From Bacteroidota bacterium (GTDB taxonomy: Bacteria > Bacteroidota > Bacteroidia > UKL13-3), in contig CANLPK010000014.1 of NCBI GenBank assembly GCA_947492885.1, forward strand, positions 1-45,759: DNA of 45,759 nt, given 5' to 3'. Below the pieces are notes generated by a model, which worked only from the letters and a program-made list of their open reading frames with translations, made no database searches and was not told the DNA's origin. The translations under genes were made by a program, and so were the position numbers. This document shows positions 7,711 to 16,433 of this stretch, in pieces; position 1 is the first letter of the stretch; the number at the start of each line of letters is the position of its first letter.

Positions 7711-9576
7711 TTATTGAAGTACCAATACCTGAACCGACATTGGAGGAAGTATCATTTCGCCCGATTCAAAAGAAACTTTTGTTCCTGTAATTATATCTAA
7801 GGCTGAACTAAATTTCCGTGCATTTATCCTTTCATAATATCGTTTCATATTGAGTTTTATTTCCTTCTTTGTTGGATTAAAAGTCATCATCACAGTTTGC
7901 TTATTATCATATCTAAAGTAAACAAACTCCCCATCTATGGGTGCATATTGCATTAGTTTACCAGTAGTAATTGCACTGGATGTTTTTCTGAATTGTGCCA
8001 GCTTGGCTAAATAATCGTAGGCATGATTCTCTTTTGCTGTTCTTCCGCCAGCTAAAAATTTATTGATTGAATCACCAGGGAATCCACCTGGGAAATCTTC
8101 GCGAACTTCAATAGCACTTAAAGAAGCAAAATTATGTGAGAGGTATTCGGTTCCAGTGTAAATACTCGGAATTCCGCGGCAGGTTAATAAAAAGGCAATA
8201 CCCATTTTCCATTTATCATCGTCCTCTTTAATAACACTATAGAACCTACTCAAATCATGGTTATCAAGGAACAAAACATTATTCATCGGGTTTTGATACA
8301 CATAATCGTTGGCCAACATACGATACCAACGTGTGGTTCCTGATTCCCAACCAAAATCGGTATTTAGGGCATCTTGTGTGGCGTAGTACAATTGAAAATC
8401 GGTAACTCCTGGCAACTTCGATTTGAAAGGCAGATTGGTATAATTGTTTTTAACAAAAAAACTTTGATTGGCAATTCCCTGAACCCATGTTTCTCCGAAT
8501 ATCCCGAGTTGTGGATATTCCTTTTGAAGTGCTTCCATCAATTTATTTTCGAAGGCCAAATCGGGATATAGATAGGTATCAATTCTTAAGCCATCAACAC
8601 CTGCATATTCAATCCACCAGATGGTATTTTGAATAAGATAGGTTGCTAATAATGCATTCTTTTGATTTAAGTCGGGCATGTGTTTATCGAACCATCCATT
8701 GCTTAAAACATTTTTATCGCTATCGCTTGCATGTGGGTCGAACAATGCCATATCCTTGTAAGTGGTGCGTGTAAATTTGTCAAATTGATGCACCCAATCA
8801 GCAGTTGGCATATCCTTATAAAACCAATGCTCGTTTCCGATATGATTATATACAACATCTTGCACTACTTTTAGGCCTTTGGTGTGTGCTTGTTGAACAT
8901 AATTTACATACAATTCATTATTTCCATGCCGAGGGTCAATTTTGTAATAATCGGTAATCGCATACCCATGGTAACTTTCAAAGGGTTGATCATTGGCAGT
9001 AACCGGTGTCATCCAGAGGGCTGTTACACCCATATTCTTAAAATAGTCGAGATGATTTATAACACCTTGAATATCGCCACCATGTCGAGCCTTTAAATTA
9101 TTTCGATCCACCTTCATGTCGTTAGTTCCGGCTACTATATCATTTGTAGTATCACCATTTGAAAATCGGTCGGGCATTAGTAAATAAACCAAATCGCTAC
9201 TATTTACCCCTTGCACCCTCGTAATACCATCTTGCTTGTTTCGGGCTTTCAATTCATAGGTATAAGTAAATATCACTACTCCTGTTGCAGAAGTAAAATT
9301 CACTTTAAATTTTCCTGGAAGTGCATTGGTAGTAATATTTAAATCGACGAAGAGGTAATTTGGATTCTCTGTTTTGGTAACCTTTAATAAACTTACCCCA
9401 GGATAGGAGAATGAAGGTTTGCAAGTTCCAACATTGGGTGCATACACACACCATTGTAGTTGGGAATTCTTCATGCCTGTCCACCAAAATGCGGGGTCAA
9501 TGCGTATCTCAGCAGCCCGAGTAGCAGTCAAAGAACCTAATAATAGCAACAATAAAAGATATCGAAAACGAGTCAT
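7711..9576 (-). CDS. Secreted GH13 alpha-amylase / cyclomaltodextrinase-like glycosidase (SusA-like)
   Basis: A 621-residue glycoside hydrolase family 13 enzyme with a signal peptide (residues 1-21) and an N-terminal beta-sandwich domain (about 22-112) like that of cyclomaltodextrinases. The catalytic barrel shows all four conserved regions: DVVYNH (240-245), GLRIDTYLY with nucleophile D333, GIFGETWV with acid/base E362, and FLDNHD with D441. A C-terminal beta domain follows from about residue 540. It should cleave alpha-1,4 glucans or cyclodextrins in the periplasm. No SusC/SusD pair lies nearby. It is divergent from pfkA; starch breakdown feeding glycolysis is a reasonable but unproven link. 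Confidence 0.93.
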   Translation of the reverse strand: MTRFRYLLLLLLLGSLTATRAAEIRIDPAFWWTGMKNSQLQWCVYAPNVGTCKPSFSYPGVSLLKVTKTENPNYLFVDLNITTNALPGKFKVNFTSATGVVIFTYTYELKARNKQDGITRVQGVNSSDLVYLLMPDRFSNGDTTNDIVAGTNDMKVDRNNLKARHGGDIQGVINHLDYFKNMGVTALWMTPVTANDQPFESYHGYAITDYYKIDPRHGNNELYVNYVQQAHTKGLKVVQDVVYNHIGNEHWFYKDMPTADWVHQFDKFTRTTYKDMALFDPHASDSDKNVLSNGWFDKHMPDLNQKNALLATYLIQNTIWWIEYAGVDGLRIDTYLYPDLAFENKLMEALQKEYPQLGIFGETWVQGIANQSFFVKNNYTNLPFKSKLPGVTDFQLYYATQDALNTDFGWESGTTRWYRMLANDYVYQNPMNNVLFLDNHDLSRFYSVIKEDDDKWKMGIAFLLTCRGIPSIYTGTEYLSHNFASLSAIEVREDFPGGFPGDSINKFLAGGRTAKENHAYDYLAKLAQFRKTSSAITTGKLMQYAPIDGEFVYFRYDNKQTVMMTFNPTKKEIKLNMKRYYERINARKFSSALDIITGTKVSFESGEMILPPMSVQVLVLQ

Positions 9577-9601
9577 ATATAGGATTTGTAATAGAAAGTA
9601 A

Positions 9602-9609
9602 CAAAAATA
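9602..9609 (-). promoter_or_regulatory. -7 box (TATTTTTG) upstream of the GH13 gene
   Basis: On the minus strand TATTTTTG matches the Bacteroidota -7 consensus and stands 25 nt from the ATG at 9576. The -33 position has no TTTG, so this is a partial match. Confidence 0.35.
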
Positions 9610-9650
9610 ATAGATTAATTACGAACTGATTGATTTAATTTGCAGCTAGT

Positions 9651-10637
9651 ATGACAGTAACGAATATAAAAAGAATCGGAGTGATGACCTCAGGTGGGGA
9701 TGCCCCTGGAATGAATGCCTGCATTAGAGCCGTAGTGCGTACTGCAGCCTATTACAATATCGAATGTTATGGGATTCTTCATGGCTATCAAGGAATGATT
9801 GATAACAAAATATTTAAGTTAGAATCAAATGATGTTGCCAATATTATCCAACGCGGGGGAACCATTTTAAAGACTAGCAGAAGTGAGCAATTCATGACTG
9901 CAGAAGGACGCAAAATAGCGTATGATAATCTTACCAAATTTGGTATTGATGGATTGGTATTGATAGGGGGTGATGGTACCTTTAGAGGGGCTCAAGTATT
10001 TTATGATGAGCACAAAATACCAAGTGTTGGAATCCCTGGAACCATTGATAAGGATTTGGCAGGAACCGATTTCACCATTGGATACGATACCGCAATCAAT
10101 ACTGTAATTGATGCCATCGATAAAATTCGCGATACAGCCGATGCACATGACCGCATGTTTTTTGTAGAGGTAATGGGCCGAGATGCCGGATTTATAGCAC
10201 TTTCAAGCGGAATCAGTGTGGGTGCAGAAGCGGTGCTTATTCCTGAAACGCATACCTATATTGATCAACTCATTTCGAAAATTGAAAACGGATATCGTCG
10301 TAAAAAGCTTTGCCATATTATTGTGGTGGCCGAGGGCGACGATGCAGGAGGTGCAGTGAAAGTAGCCGAACTCGTGAAAGAAAAATTTGATCATATCGAA
10401 ACTCGAGTTTCTGTGCTTGGTCACATGCAGCGTGGTGGATCTCCTTCTTGTAACGACCGATTATTGGCAAGCCGATTGGGTTATGCCAGCGTGGTGGCAC
10501 TGTTAGAAGGCAAACACAATTATATGGTGGGTGTTATTAATGATAAGATTGCTTATACCCCCCTCTCTCAAGCCAACAAGCAAGAGCCAACAATTAATGA
10601 TGAGTTATTAAAGTTGGTAGAGGTTCTTTCTACTTAA
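9651..10637 (+). CDS. pfkA: ATP-dependent 6-phosphofructokinase
   Basis: A 328-residue PfkA of normal bacterial length. It starts with the nucleotide-binding loop GVMTSGGDAPGMNA, has the second ATP-contact motif GGDGTFRGA, the catalytic motif PGTIDKDL (fructose-6-phosphate phosphorylation; the aspartate is the base), the effector/substrate block EVMGRDAGF and LGHMQRGGSPS. The glycine in GGDGT supports ATP rather than pyrophosphate as donor. It performs the committed step of glycolysis in the cytoplasm. Its stop is 3 bases from the stop of the convergent acyltransferase gene. A near-consensus -7 box (TTAATTTG) ends 8 nt before the ATG. Confidence 0.96.
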   Translation: MTVTNIKRIGVMTSGGDAPGMNACIRAVVRTAAYYNIECYGILHGYQGMIDNKIFKLESNDVANIIQRGGTILKTSRSEQFMTAEGRKIAYDNLTKFGIDGLVLIGGDGTFRGAQVFYDEHKIPSVGIPGTIDKDLAGTDFTIGYDTAINTVIDAIDKIRDTADAHDRMFFVEVMGRDAGFIALSSGISVGAEAVLIPETHTYIDQLISKIENGYRRKKLCHIIVVAEGDDAGGAVKVAELVKEKFDHIETRVSVLGHMQRGGSPSCNDRLLASRLGYASVVALLEGKHNYMVGVINDKIAYTPLSQANKQEPTINDELLKLVEVLST

Positions 10638-10640
10638 GTC

Positions 10641-11798
10641 TTACGAATTCTGTTTTTCGTTTACAGCATCACCGCTAATTATATTGGTAAATCTGCTTTT
10701 CATTTTTAAGAGCGGCTTTTCCACAAACCGGTATGACAGGCCGCTAATGACTATTGATAGTCCAAAAACGGACATATAAATTACAATGTTTTGAATCAGG
10801 GTACTTTCGAATTGAATGTACTTGTTCAATAATTTCAAGATCACAATGACTGCGATAAAGTGATATACATAAAGACCGTAGGATATCTTTCCTAGAAAAT
10901 TAAGTACTCTATTCTCTAAACTCACCATCGTAGATTTATTCGCCGCTAAATTCATGAGTATGATGATGAAAAAGAATGAATAGAAAATATGATTCATCGT
11001 ATCAAAATAAGTGATGCCCAATACAAAAGAAGTGATACAAGCAATCCAAACGATTACCTGCGTTGCCTTATGGAAAATGATTTTCAAAATTTGCTCTTTC
11101 TTAAAAAATAAAATCCATGCTCCCAAAGCCCCCATCGCCATACAGTCGATACGGAATAAGTTTAAAAACTGAAGTAAGAAAAACAAATACCTTCTTGTTC
11201 CTTCAAGCTCGCCCGCATAAACATATTGAGAAAGCAAGATGCGAGATAAGCCGAGAATGACCATAATAGCAATTAGTAATGTAAGACCATTGTTCTTGAG
11301 TTTCATTACCAGCCAAGGCCAAATTAAATAGAATTGCTCTTCTGTTCCTACGCTCCATAAATTACTTCCTAGTGGCACTTTCCCAATACAAGCATGCGAT
11401 ACATTGGCCATTAAAAAGATATTCAAAACAAATTTTATCCAATAGTGCTTTTGTAATTCGGCCATTCCTTCGTGATATATAAATTGAGAGAACACAAAAA
11501 ATGAGATGATTACTATCAAATAATAAAGCGGCCAAATTCGGAGTATCCGACGAATATAAAAATTCTTAATCTGAATTGTCCCAGTCTGCTGTTGTTCGGC
11601 AAGAAGCAAGTAGGTAATGAGGAATCCACTTAACACAAAAAATAAGGTCACACCCAATCCTCCTATATCTCCAGGAAGCCTATAAACACTCATTCCCACA
11701 TTACTCTTCACCATTTCGATATGATGCACAATAACCATACTAGCTGCTAATGCGCGTATTCCATTGAGTGAGGGAAAAAAGATTCCTGGCTTATCCAT
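10641..11798 (-). CDS. Acyltransferase 3 family membrane protein (OafA/YrhL-like)
   Basis: An integral membrane O-acyltransferase with about ten hydrophobic helices. The diagnostic N-terminal motif is FPSLNGIRALAASMVIVHHIE, containing the catalytic HH region; FFVLSGFLITYLL and FYIRRILRIWPLYYL follow. The family acetylates or acylates sugars in surface polysaccharides, LPS or peptidoglycan using cytoplasmic acyl-CoA. The frame is open to a GTG at 11888 (415 residues, a Lys-rich cytoplasmic extension). The ATG at 11798 gives 385 residues, and members of the family usually begin a few residues before the LNG motif, so it is preferred with moderate certainty. There is no SGNH domain. Confidence 0.88.
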   Translation of the reverse strand: MDKPGIFFPSLNGIRALAASMVIVHHIEMVKSNVGMSVYRLPGDIGGLGVTLFFVLSGFLITYLLLAEQQQTGTIQIKNFYIRRILRIWPLYYLIVIISFFVFSQFIYHEGMAELQKHYWIKFVLNIFLMANVSHACIGKVPLGSNLWSVGTEEQFYLIWPWLVMKLKNNGLTLLIAIMVILGLSRILLSQYVYAGELEGTRRYLFFLLQFLNLFRIDCMAMGALGAWILFFKKEQILKIIFHKATQVIVWIACITSFVLGITYFDTMNHIFYSFFFIIILMNLAANKSTMVSLENRVLNFLGKISYGLYVYHFIAVIVILKLLNKYIQFESTLIQNIVIYMSVFGLSIVISGLSYRFVEKPLLKMKSRFTNIISGDAVNEKQNS

Positions 11799-11897
11799 GT
11801 ATGATGGCAAAAATAACTTTATTTTACGTTTTGATTTTTTTAAATTGCGAAGGTGTTTCGAGGGATTAAATCTTTCATAATATCCCACAAATTAATC

Positions 11898-12524
11898 ATG
11901 TTTAATTTCCAAAAAACAATTTTCACTATGCTATGGCTTTGCACTGGAATTGGAGGCTTTGCGCAAAATTGGGATATCAATCTATTAAAAAAAATCAATA
12001 GTCCGCAATCCCCCAACGCTACAAAGTTCTTTAAATTCACGAGCAACAGTGCTTATGTAATTCCGTTTGCATATCCTGCTTTAAGTTTCACAATTGGAAA
12101 AATAAAGAAATCAAGTCCCTTCGTTCAAGAAAGTTTTTTTTCGGCCTCATCATTAGCCACAGCATGTGTCTTAAGTTATTCAATTAAACTCATTGGAAAG
12201 CGCGATCGACCCTATGTAACCTATCCTAATCAACTAATCATTGATAAGCCTTCAAAAACCTATTCTTTCCCATCGGGACATACCACAGCTGCTTTTTGTA
12301 GCGCCACAAGTATGGCTTTGTACTACAATAAATGGTATGTAACCATTCCAGCTTATGCTTGGGCCTGCTCGGTAGCCTATTCAAGGATGTATTTGGGCAA
12401 GCATTACCCTACGGATGTAATTGGTGGTATGGTTTTAGGTATTGGTATTCCAATGCTTTTTCATTATTGCACACCCGTAAATCGATTTGTTAATGGGATT
12501 GGGCAAAGCATGCTTCATTATTAG
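11898..12524 (+). CDS. PAP2 superfamily phosphatase
   Basis: A 208-residue protein with an N-terminal signal or membrane segment (about residues 5-22, ending GFAQ). It has the complete PAP2 signature: KLIGKRDRPY (KX6RP-like), SFPSGHTTAAF and SRMYLGKHYPTDVIGG (SRX5HX3D). PAP2 enzymes dephosphorylate lipid phosphates, such as undecaprenyl pyrophosphate or phosphatidylglycerol phosphate, at the periplasmic face. The frame runs back to a GTG at 11853, but the hydrophobic leader begins at the ATG at 11898. It lies head-to-head with the acyltransferase gene. Confidence 0.9.
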   Translation: MFNFQKTIFTMLWLCTGIGGFAQNWDINLLKKINSPQSPNATKFFKFTSNSAYVIPFAYPALSFTIGKIKKSSPFVQESFFSASSLATACVLSYSIKLIGKRDRPYVTYPNQLIIDKPSKTYSFPSGHTTAAFCSATSMALYYNKWYVTIPAYAWACSVAYSRMYLGKHYPTDVIGGMVLGIGIPMLFHYCTPVNRFVNGIGQSMLHY

Positions 12525-12557
12525 TAGACCAATCCGAAATCTCACTTTGCTTATTCG

Positions 12558-12565
12558 TATCTTTG
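12558..12565 (+). promoter_or_regulatory. -7 box (TATCTTTG) directly before the CotH gene
   Basis: TATCTTTG is an exact TAnnTTTG and ends 4 nt before the ATG at 12570. If used, transcription would begin at or beside the start codon. No TTTG is found at the -33 position. Confidence 0.4.
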
Positions 12566-12569
12566 CTTT

Positions 12570-14879
12570 ATGTGTTTTAGGGGTTTACTCGTGTTTGTTC
12601 TATTGCCATTTATTGGCTATTCTCAATACGTAAATCCACCTCGAGGAAGAGTATTTAATGATAGTGTTTTAATCACTGTAAATATAAATCTACCTGTCGA
12701 TTCACTCAATGCACTTTATTTACCTGGCAACGAATGCAGCGATCATGAGTATCCTGTTACATTTATTTGGCGTGATGGAATATTACCCAATGATACGGTG
12801 CTAAATGTTGGTATCCGTTTTAAAGGAAATACCTCTCGATTTGCTAAGAAGAAATCATTTAAACTTTCATTTAATACTTTTAAATCGGGGCGAAATTTTT
12901 ACGATGTAGAGAAACTCAATTTCAATGGTGAACATAATGACCCCTCCGTAATTCGTGAAAAACTTTTTTGGGATGCGATGTATCAAAATAATCTTCCAGC
13001 CCTTCGTTGTAATTATGTCAAAGTATTTATCAACGGAGCTTACTATGGAATCTATATCAATATAGAAGATTTGGATGAAATTTTCACACAATCGCGTTTT
13101 GGAAATAGTGATGGCAATTTGTATAAATGCTATTATGGGGCCGATCTAACTTATAAGGGGGTGAATGGCAACTCCTACAAAATGACTGGGAACTTTTGCA
13201 ATAAGATTCAGCGTGTATATGAACTACAAAATAATGTTGCTGCCGACAATTACCAATCCTTGGCCGACTTTATTAATGCTTTAAATAATTTGCCAGCGGA
13301 TACTACCTATGCAGCTAAAATAAAGAAGTATTTTAATGTTGAATCCTACTTGCAGATGTTGGCATTAGAAGTGGCCTCCGGTCATTGGGACAATTATGTT
13401 TGGAATAATAATAACTTCTTCCTCTATCAAAATACCTATACAAATCAAATGGAGTATATTAGCTATGATGCTGATAATACCTTTGGCATTGGATGGAGTA
13501 GCGACGATTGGGGAACTAAAAACGTGTATCAATTTAATTCAGGAAAAGCCCGGCCATTATTCACTAAACTACTTGCTGTGCCTGAGTTTAAAAACAAATA
13601 TGATTATTACTTAAATAAATTCACAACGACCACTTATGATACGTCCATAATTTTTCCTCGTATTGATTCCCTTCATAACCTAATTTGGGGTGCCGCAGTG
13701 GCGGATACTTTGCGAACTAAAGACTATGGATTTACAGTTGGTCAATTTCATAATTCATACAGTCAGACTATTGGTGTAGCACATGTTAAATATGGCTTGA
13801 AACCTTTTTTCACTGCACGTAATACTTCAATCAAAGAACAAATTAGTCATAATAATATTATTCCTGTTTTATCGAATGAAAGACATCAGCCTGAGTTTGG
13901 ATCTATCAATGATTTATTAAAGTTTAATATTTCTGGAACTGATGATGAAAGTCCATTGGTATTGAATTTATTATATTCCTTCGATTTGGTAAGCGGATTC
14001 ACGAAAGCCACACTTTTTGATGATGGCTTGCATCAAGATGGAATTGCTGGTGATGGTTACTACGGTTTTTCATTACCTCCTCATGGTAGCATCGATACCT
14101 GCGTTTTTTATTATACAGCTTCCGCTCCTTCGGGTCAAACAGCCCGATATCCTTCTTATGAATATCTTTCCCTTTATCTTGGAATCCGTAGTAATTTAAA
14201 ACTTCGAATTAATGAATTGATGCCAAAAAATACTTCTGTGATTTCCGATGAGCTTGGCGAATTTGACGATTGGTTAGAGATTTATAATATGGATAATAAT
14301 GCCATTGATTTAGGTTCACTTTATTTGAGCAATAGCTTAACCAATCAAACCAAATTTAAATTACCATCTTATTCGTTACCCGCGAATAAATTCTCCTTGT
14401 TTTGGTGCGATAATCAAACAGCACAAGGAGCTTATCATGTAAACTTCAAATTGAGTGCAGGTGGAGAGTGGGTTGGATTATTCGATGCAAAAGGATTAAT
14501 CATTGATAGCGTGAGTTATTTAAATGCGAATGACAATATCTCTTATGGTAGAATTACCGATGGACTAGGATCCTTTATGTGGTTGGGAAACCGAACCCCT
14601 GGCTATAGCAATCAGGGGAATAGTTATGGTATTTGGATGGGCAATGATAATAAAGAAATGAGAGTCTATCCGAATCCGGCTTCAAATTCAATTCATTTCT
14701 TCTTACCGAATAATTATAAGGAAACTGAATTTCATCTACTAAATAATATCGGTGAGCAAATCCAAAATGGGATTGCCTCTGATTCGGAAATTGTACTTAA
14801 TATTTCCTCACTACCGAATGGTATTTACTTTTTAAGTATTCATGGCTTAGCTACTCGGAAAATCGTAATAAATCATTAA
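12570..14879 (+). CDS. Secreted CotH kinase-family protein with lamin-tail domain and T9SS sorting signal
   Basis: A 769-residue surface or secreted protein. A signal peptide (1-18, ending IGYSQ) is followed by a CotH domain (about 30-380): VGIRFKGNTSRFAKKKSFKL is the usual N-terminal CotH block, KVFINGAYYGIYINIEDLDE the central one, and YISYDADNTFGIG holds the metal/ATP-binding D-x-D. After a linking Ig-like part (about 430-540) comes a lamin-tail domain (LRINELMPKNTS, EFDDWLEIYN, about 545-670) and a C-terminal sorting domain starting VYPNPASNSIHFFL and ending RKIVINH. CotH proteins are atypical kinases; bacterial secreted versions are poorly studied. Export through the type IX system is inferred from the tail. 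Confidence 0.9.
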   Translation: MCFRGLLVFVLLPFIGYSQYVNPPRGRVFNDSVLITVNINLPVDSLNALYLPGNECSDHEYPVTFIWRDGILPNDTVLNVGIRFKGNTSRFAKKKSFKLSFNTFKSGRNFYDVEKLNFNGEHNDPSVIREKLFWDAMYQNNLPALRCNYVKVFINGAYYGIYINIEDLDEIFTQSRFGNSDGNLYKCYYGADLTYKGVNGNSYKMTGNFCNKIQRVYELQNNVAADNYQSLADFINALNNLPADTTYAAKIKKYFNVESYLQMLALEVASGHWDNYVWNNNNFFLYQNTYTNQMEYISYDADNTFGIGWSSDDWGTKNVYQFNSGKARPLFTKLLAVPEFKNKYDYYLNKFTTTTYDTSIIFPRIDSLHNLIWGAAVADTLRTKDYGFTVGQFHNSYSQTIGVAHVKYGLKPFFTARNTSIKEQISHNNIIPVLSNERHQPEFGSINDLLKFNISGTDDESPLVLNLLYSFDLVSGFTKATLFDDGLHQDGIAGDGYYGFSLPPHGSIDTCVFYYTASAPSGQTARYPSYEYLSLYLGIRSNLKLRINELMPKNTSVISDELGEFDDWLEIYNMDNNAIDLGSLYLSNSLTNQTKFKLPSYSLPANKFSLFWCDNQTAQGAYHVNFKLSAGGEWVGLFDAKGLIIDSVSYLNANDNISYGRITDGLGSFMWLGNRTPGYSNQGNSYGIWMGNDNKEMRVYPNPASNSIHFFLPNNYKETEFHLLNNIGEQIQNGIASDSEIVLNISSLPNGIYFLSIHGLATRKIVINH

Positions 14880-14884
14880 GAGAA

Positions 14885-15754
14885 TTAAAATATACGCGAG
14901 AGGTTAAATCCAAACAGGATATCACCCTTGGACCATCTACCATTGGTTTCTCCAATAAATTGTTTTTCAATCATCCCTCTCGAATTGGTAAAATGCAATT
15001 GAAATACATGGCCTCCCGTTTCAATATCAACCCCTATACTCAATGGGTTTGTATACGATTTGCCAAGCTGATTAGTTGAAGTATAAAAGTAATCGAAATT
15101 AATTGCTACTCGTTTATTTAACTTAACACGTCCACCTATTCCAATGGCGAGGATATCATTTTTTTGATCTGCTGTTTCAACTAAATTTCGATGAACCCAA
15201 GTAGGCATTAATTGCAATGAGAAACTTTCGTTGAATTTGCGTGCAGCAAGCAATTGCAAATTATAATCTACTTTTCCTTGCCAGAAGGTATCGCGTGGAT
15301 TACTATATTTAAAAGTTTTGTATGATGTACTGCCAAGAATTGTAACACTCAGTGGTGTTGCGTTTTTAATTCCTTGGTGTTGAATAAAGATACGATATTT
15401 CATAAAACCATCATATGTTTTCCCTTCGGTGCTGCGCCCTAATCCAACCATCAATCGGTGAGAGAGGCCGTATTCAAATCCCATGCGCATAGAAGCAATA
15501 TCTAGCCCAAACAAATTGTATAATCCCGAGTTGAGTGCTCCAAAGCGGTGCATAATTCTAAAGTCTAGTGAATGTCTTCCAACTGTTTGTACTGAATGTG
15601 CATTAACTATTCTTGTCGATTTAAAGGTTGCCTCCACCTCTTCACTAACACCCGAACCAGAGGCCAATAAAAGCGAGTCTTCTGTGTTTGTTGTTGTTTG
15701 AGCGTTGGCGATGCATGCAAAAAACAGGATGGTAATTAGTATAAATTGTTTCAT
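14885..15754 (-). CDS. DUF5777 family outer-membrane beta-barrel protein
   Basis: A 289-residue protein with a signal peptide (1-18, ending IANAQ). The mature part alternates strands with aromatic ends and ends in a phenylalanine (GFNLSRIF), as expected for an outer-membrane barrel. The block RHSLDFRIMHRFGALNSGLYNLFGLD is typical of DUF5777. These barrels are found in Bacteroidota beside YceI-like proteins and cytochrome-like lipoproteins. Here the ATG overlaps the stop of a 52-residue gene (TAATG), with a cytochrome-like lipoprotein gene before that, so the three form an operon. Convergent with the CotH gene, 5 bases between stops. Function is unknown. Confidence 0.82.
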   Translation of the reverse strand: MKQFILITILFFACIANAQTTTNTEDSLLLASGSGVSEEVEATFKSTRIVNAHSVQTVGRHSLDFRIMHRFGALNSGLYNLFGLDIASMRMGFEYGLSHRLMVGLGRSTEGKTYDGFMKYRIFIQHQGIKNATPLSVTILGSTSYKTFKYSNPRDTFWQGKVDYNLQLLAARKFNESFSLQLMPTWVHRNLVETADQKNDILAIGIGGRVKLNKRVAINFDYFYTSTNQLGKSYTNPLSIGVDIETGGHVFQLHFTNSRGMIEKQFIGETNGRWSKGDILFGFNLSRIF

Positions 15755-15912
15755 TAATCTAAAGGGGATATATGTTTCTTTTTACGGGTATACTGGGTTT
15801 TATCTTTTATTACTTTTTCTATCATCGGAACATCTTTAAATAGAAGTCGAGAGATTTGTTTGGATAGTTTTAAATTATCAATCTTCACTTTAATTTTCTT
15901 GTTACGTTTCAT
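15754..15912 (-). CDS. Small basic protein (52 aa), unknown function
   Basis: A short frame starting with ATG at 15912. It begins MKRNKKIKVKIDNLKLSKQI and ends HISPLD, and is very basic, with Lys/Arg making up about a third of the residues and no signal peptide or membrane helix. Support that it is real: it fills the 178-base space between two co-directional genes, starts 21 bases after the stop of the lipoprotein gene, and its stop codon shares a base with the start of the DUF5777 gene (TAATG), a classic coupling arrangement. No family is recognised. The charge suggests nucleic-acid, ribosome or membrane-surface contact, but that is only inference. Confidence 0.6.
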   Translation of the reverse strand: MKRNKKIKVKIDNLKLSKQISRLLFKDVPMIEKVIKDKTQYTRKKKHISPLD

Positions 15913-15933
15913 TGACTTGATATTATTTGATGA

Positions 15934-16287
15934 TTAATCATTCTTAGCTCCTTTGTCGAGCCAGCAAGAAATCATACTCAATTGATCAACTGATAAGTTA
16001 CTGCCTTTAGGCATATCTTTTGATATTAGAACCCGCTGATTAAACTTAGAAATTTTCGGGGCCATTAAATCATAGGCAGTGAAATCGCCATTGGGAGAAT
16101 TACCTTCATGGCATCCATTGGCTGATGCACATTGAGAAGCGATAATTGGTTTTATATGCTTTGAAAAAGTAATTGAATCACATGGTCCAATAACTACTTT
16201 AAATTTTGTTTCATAATTCTCTTTTGTACATGAATAAACAAGCAGAGATAAACCAATGGTGATCGCGAGAATAATACGATTTTTCAT
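15934..16287 (-). CDS. Lipoprotein with cytochrome c-like motif
   Basis: A 117-residue lipoprotein: hydrophobic leader then LLVYSC, a good lipobox with the lipidated cysteine near residue 20. The segment FSKHIKPIIASQC..., followed by GCHEG, resembles the start of the short cytochrome-like domains common in Bacteroidota (I.PI...C...CH). The spacing is CX5CH rather than CXXCH, so covalent haem binding is uncertain. A methionine that could be an axial ligand occurs in ISKDMPKGSN, and the C-terminal helix ISCWLDKGAKND fits a c-type domain. It is the first gene of the operon with the 52-residue protein and the DUF5777 barrel, in line with a role in envelope redox chemistry. Confidence 0.75.
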   Translation of the reverse strand: MKNRIILAITIGLSLLVYSCTKENYETKFKVVIGPCDSITFSKHIKPIIASQCASANGCHEGNSPNGDFTAYDLMAPKISKFNQRVLISKDMPKGSNLSVDQLSMISCWLDKGAKND

Positions 16288-16376
16288 GCCGCTAAAATAA
16301 TTGATACATCCTAAAAAACAGCCAATCGCCTCGTAATCATTGTCATTTTTGACATGACAAACTTAATCAAACTCAT

Positions 16377-16410
16377 AAAAAAACCCACAGGCCAAGTGGC
16401 CTGCGGGTTT
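16377..16410 (-). terminator. Rho-independent terminator of the PKD gene
   Basis: Read on the minus strand, 24 bases past the PKD stop, AACCCGCAGGCC pairs with GGCCTGTGGGTT around the loop ACTT, with one A/C mismatch, and is followed by a run of seven T (plus-strand A run 16377-16383). Confidence 0.85.
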
Positions 16411-16433
16411 ATGAAAATACTTTATAACCTCTT

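Noticed and set aside
12600-14800. Horizontal transfer of the large surface-protein genes
   Set aside because: Base composition and codon use look like the rest of the window, and no mobile element or tRNA borders them.
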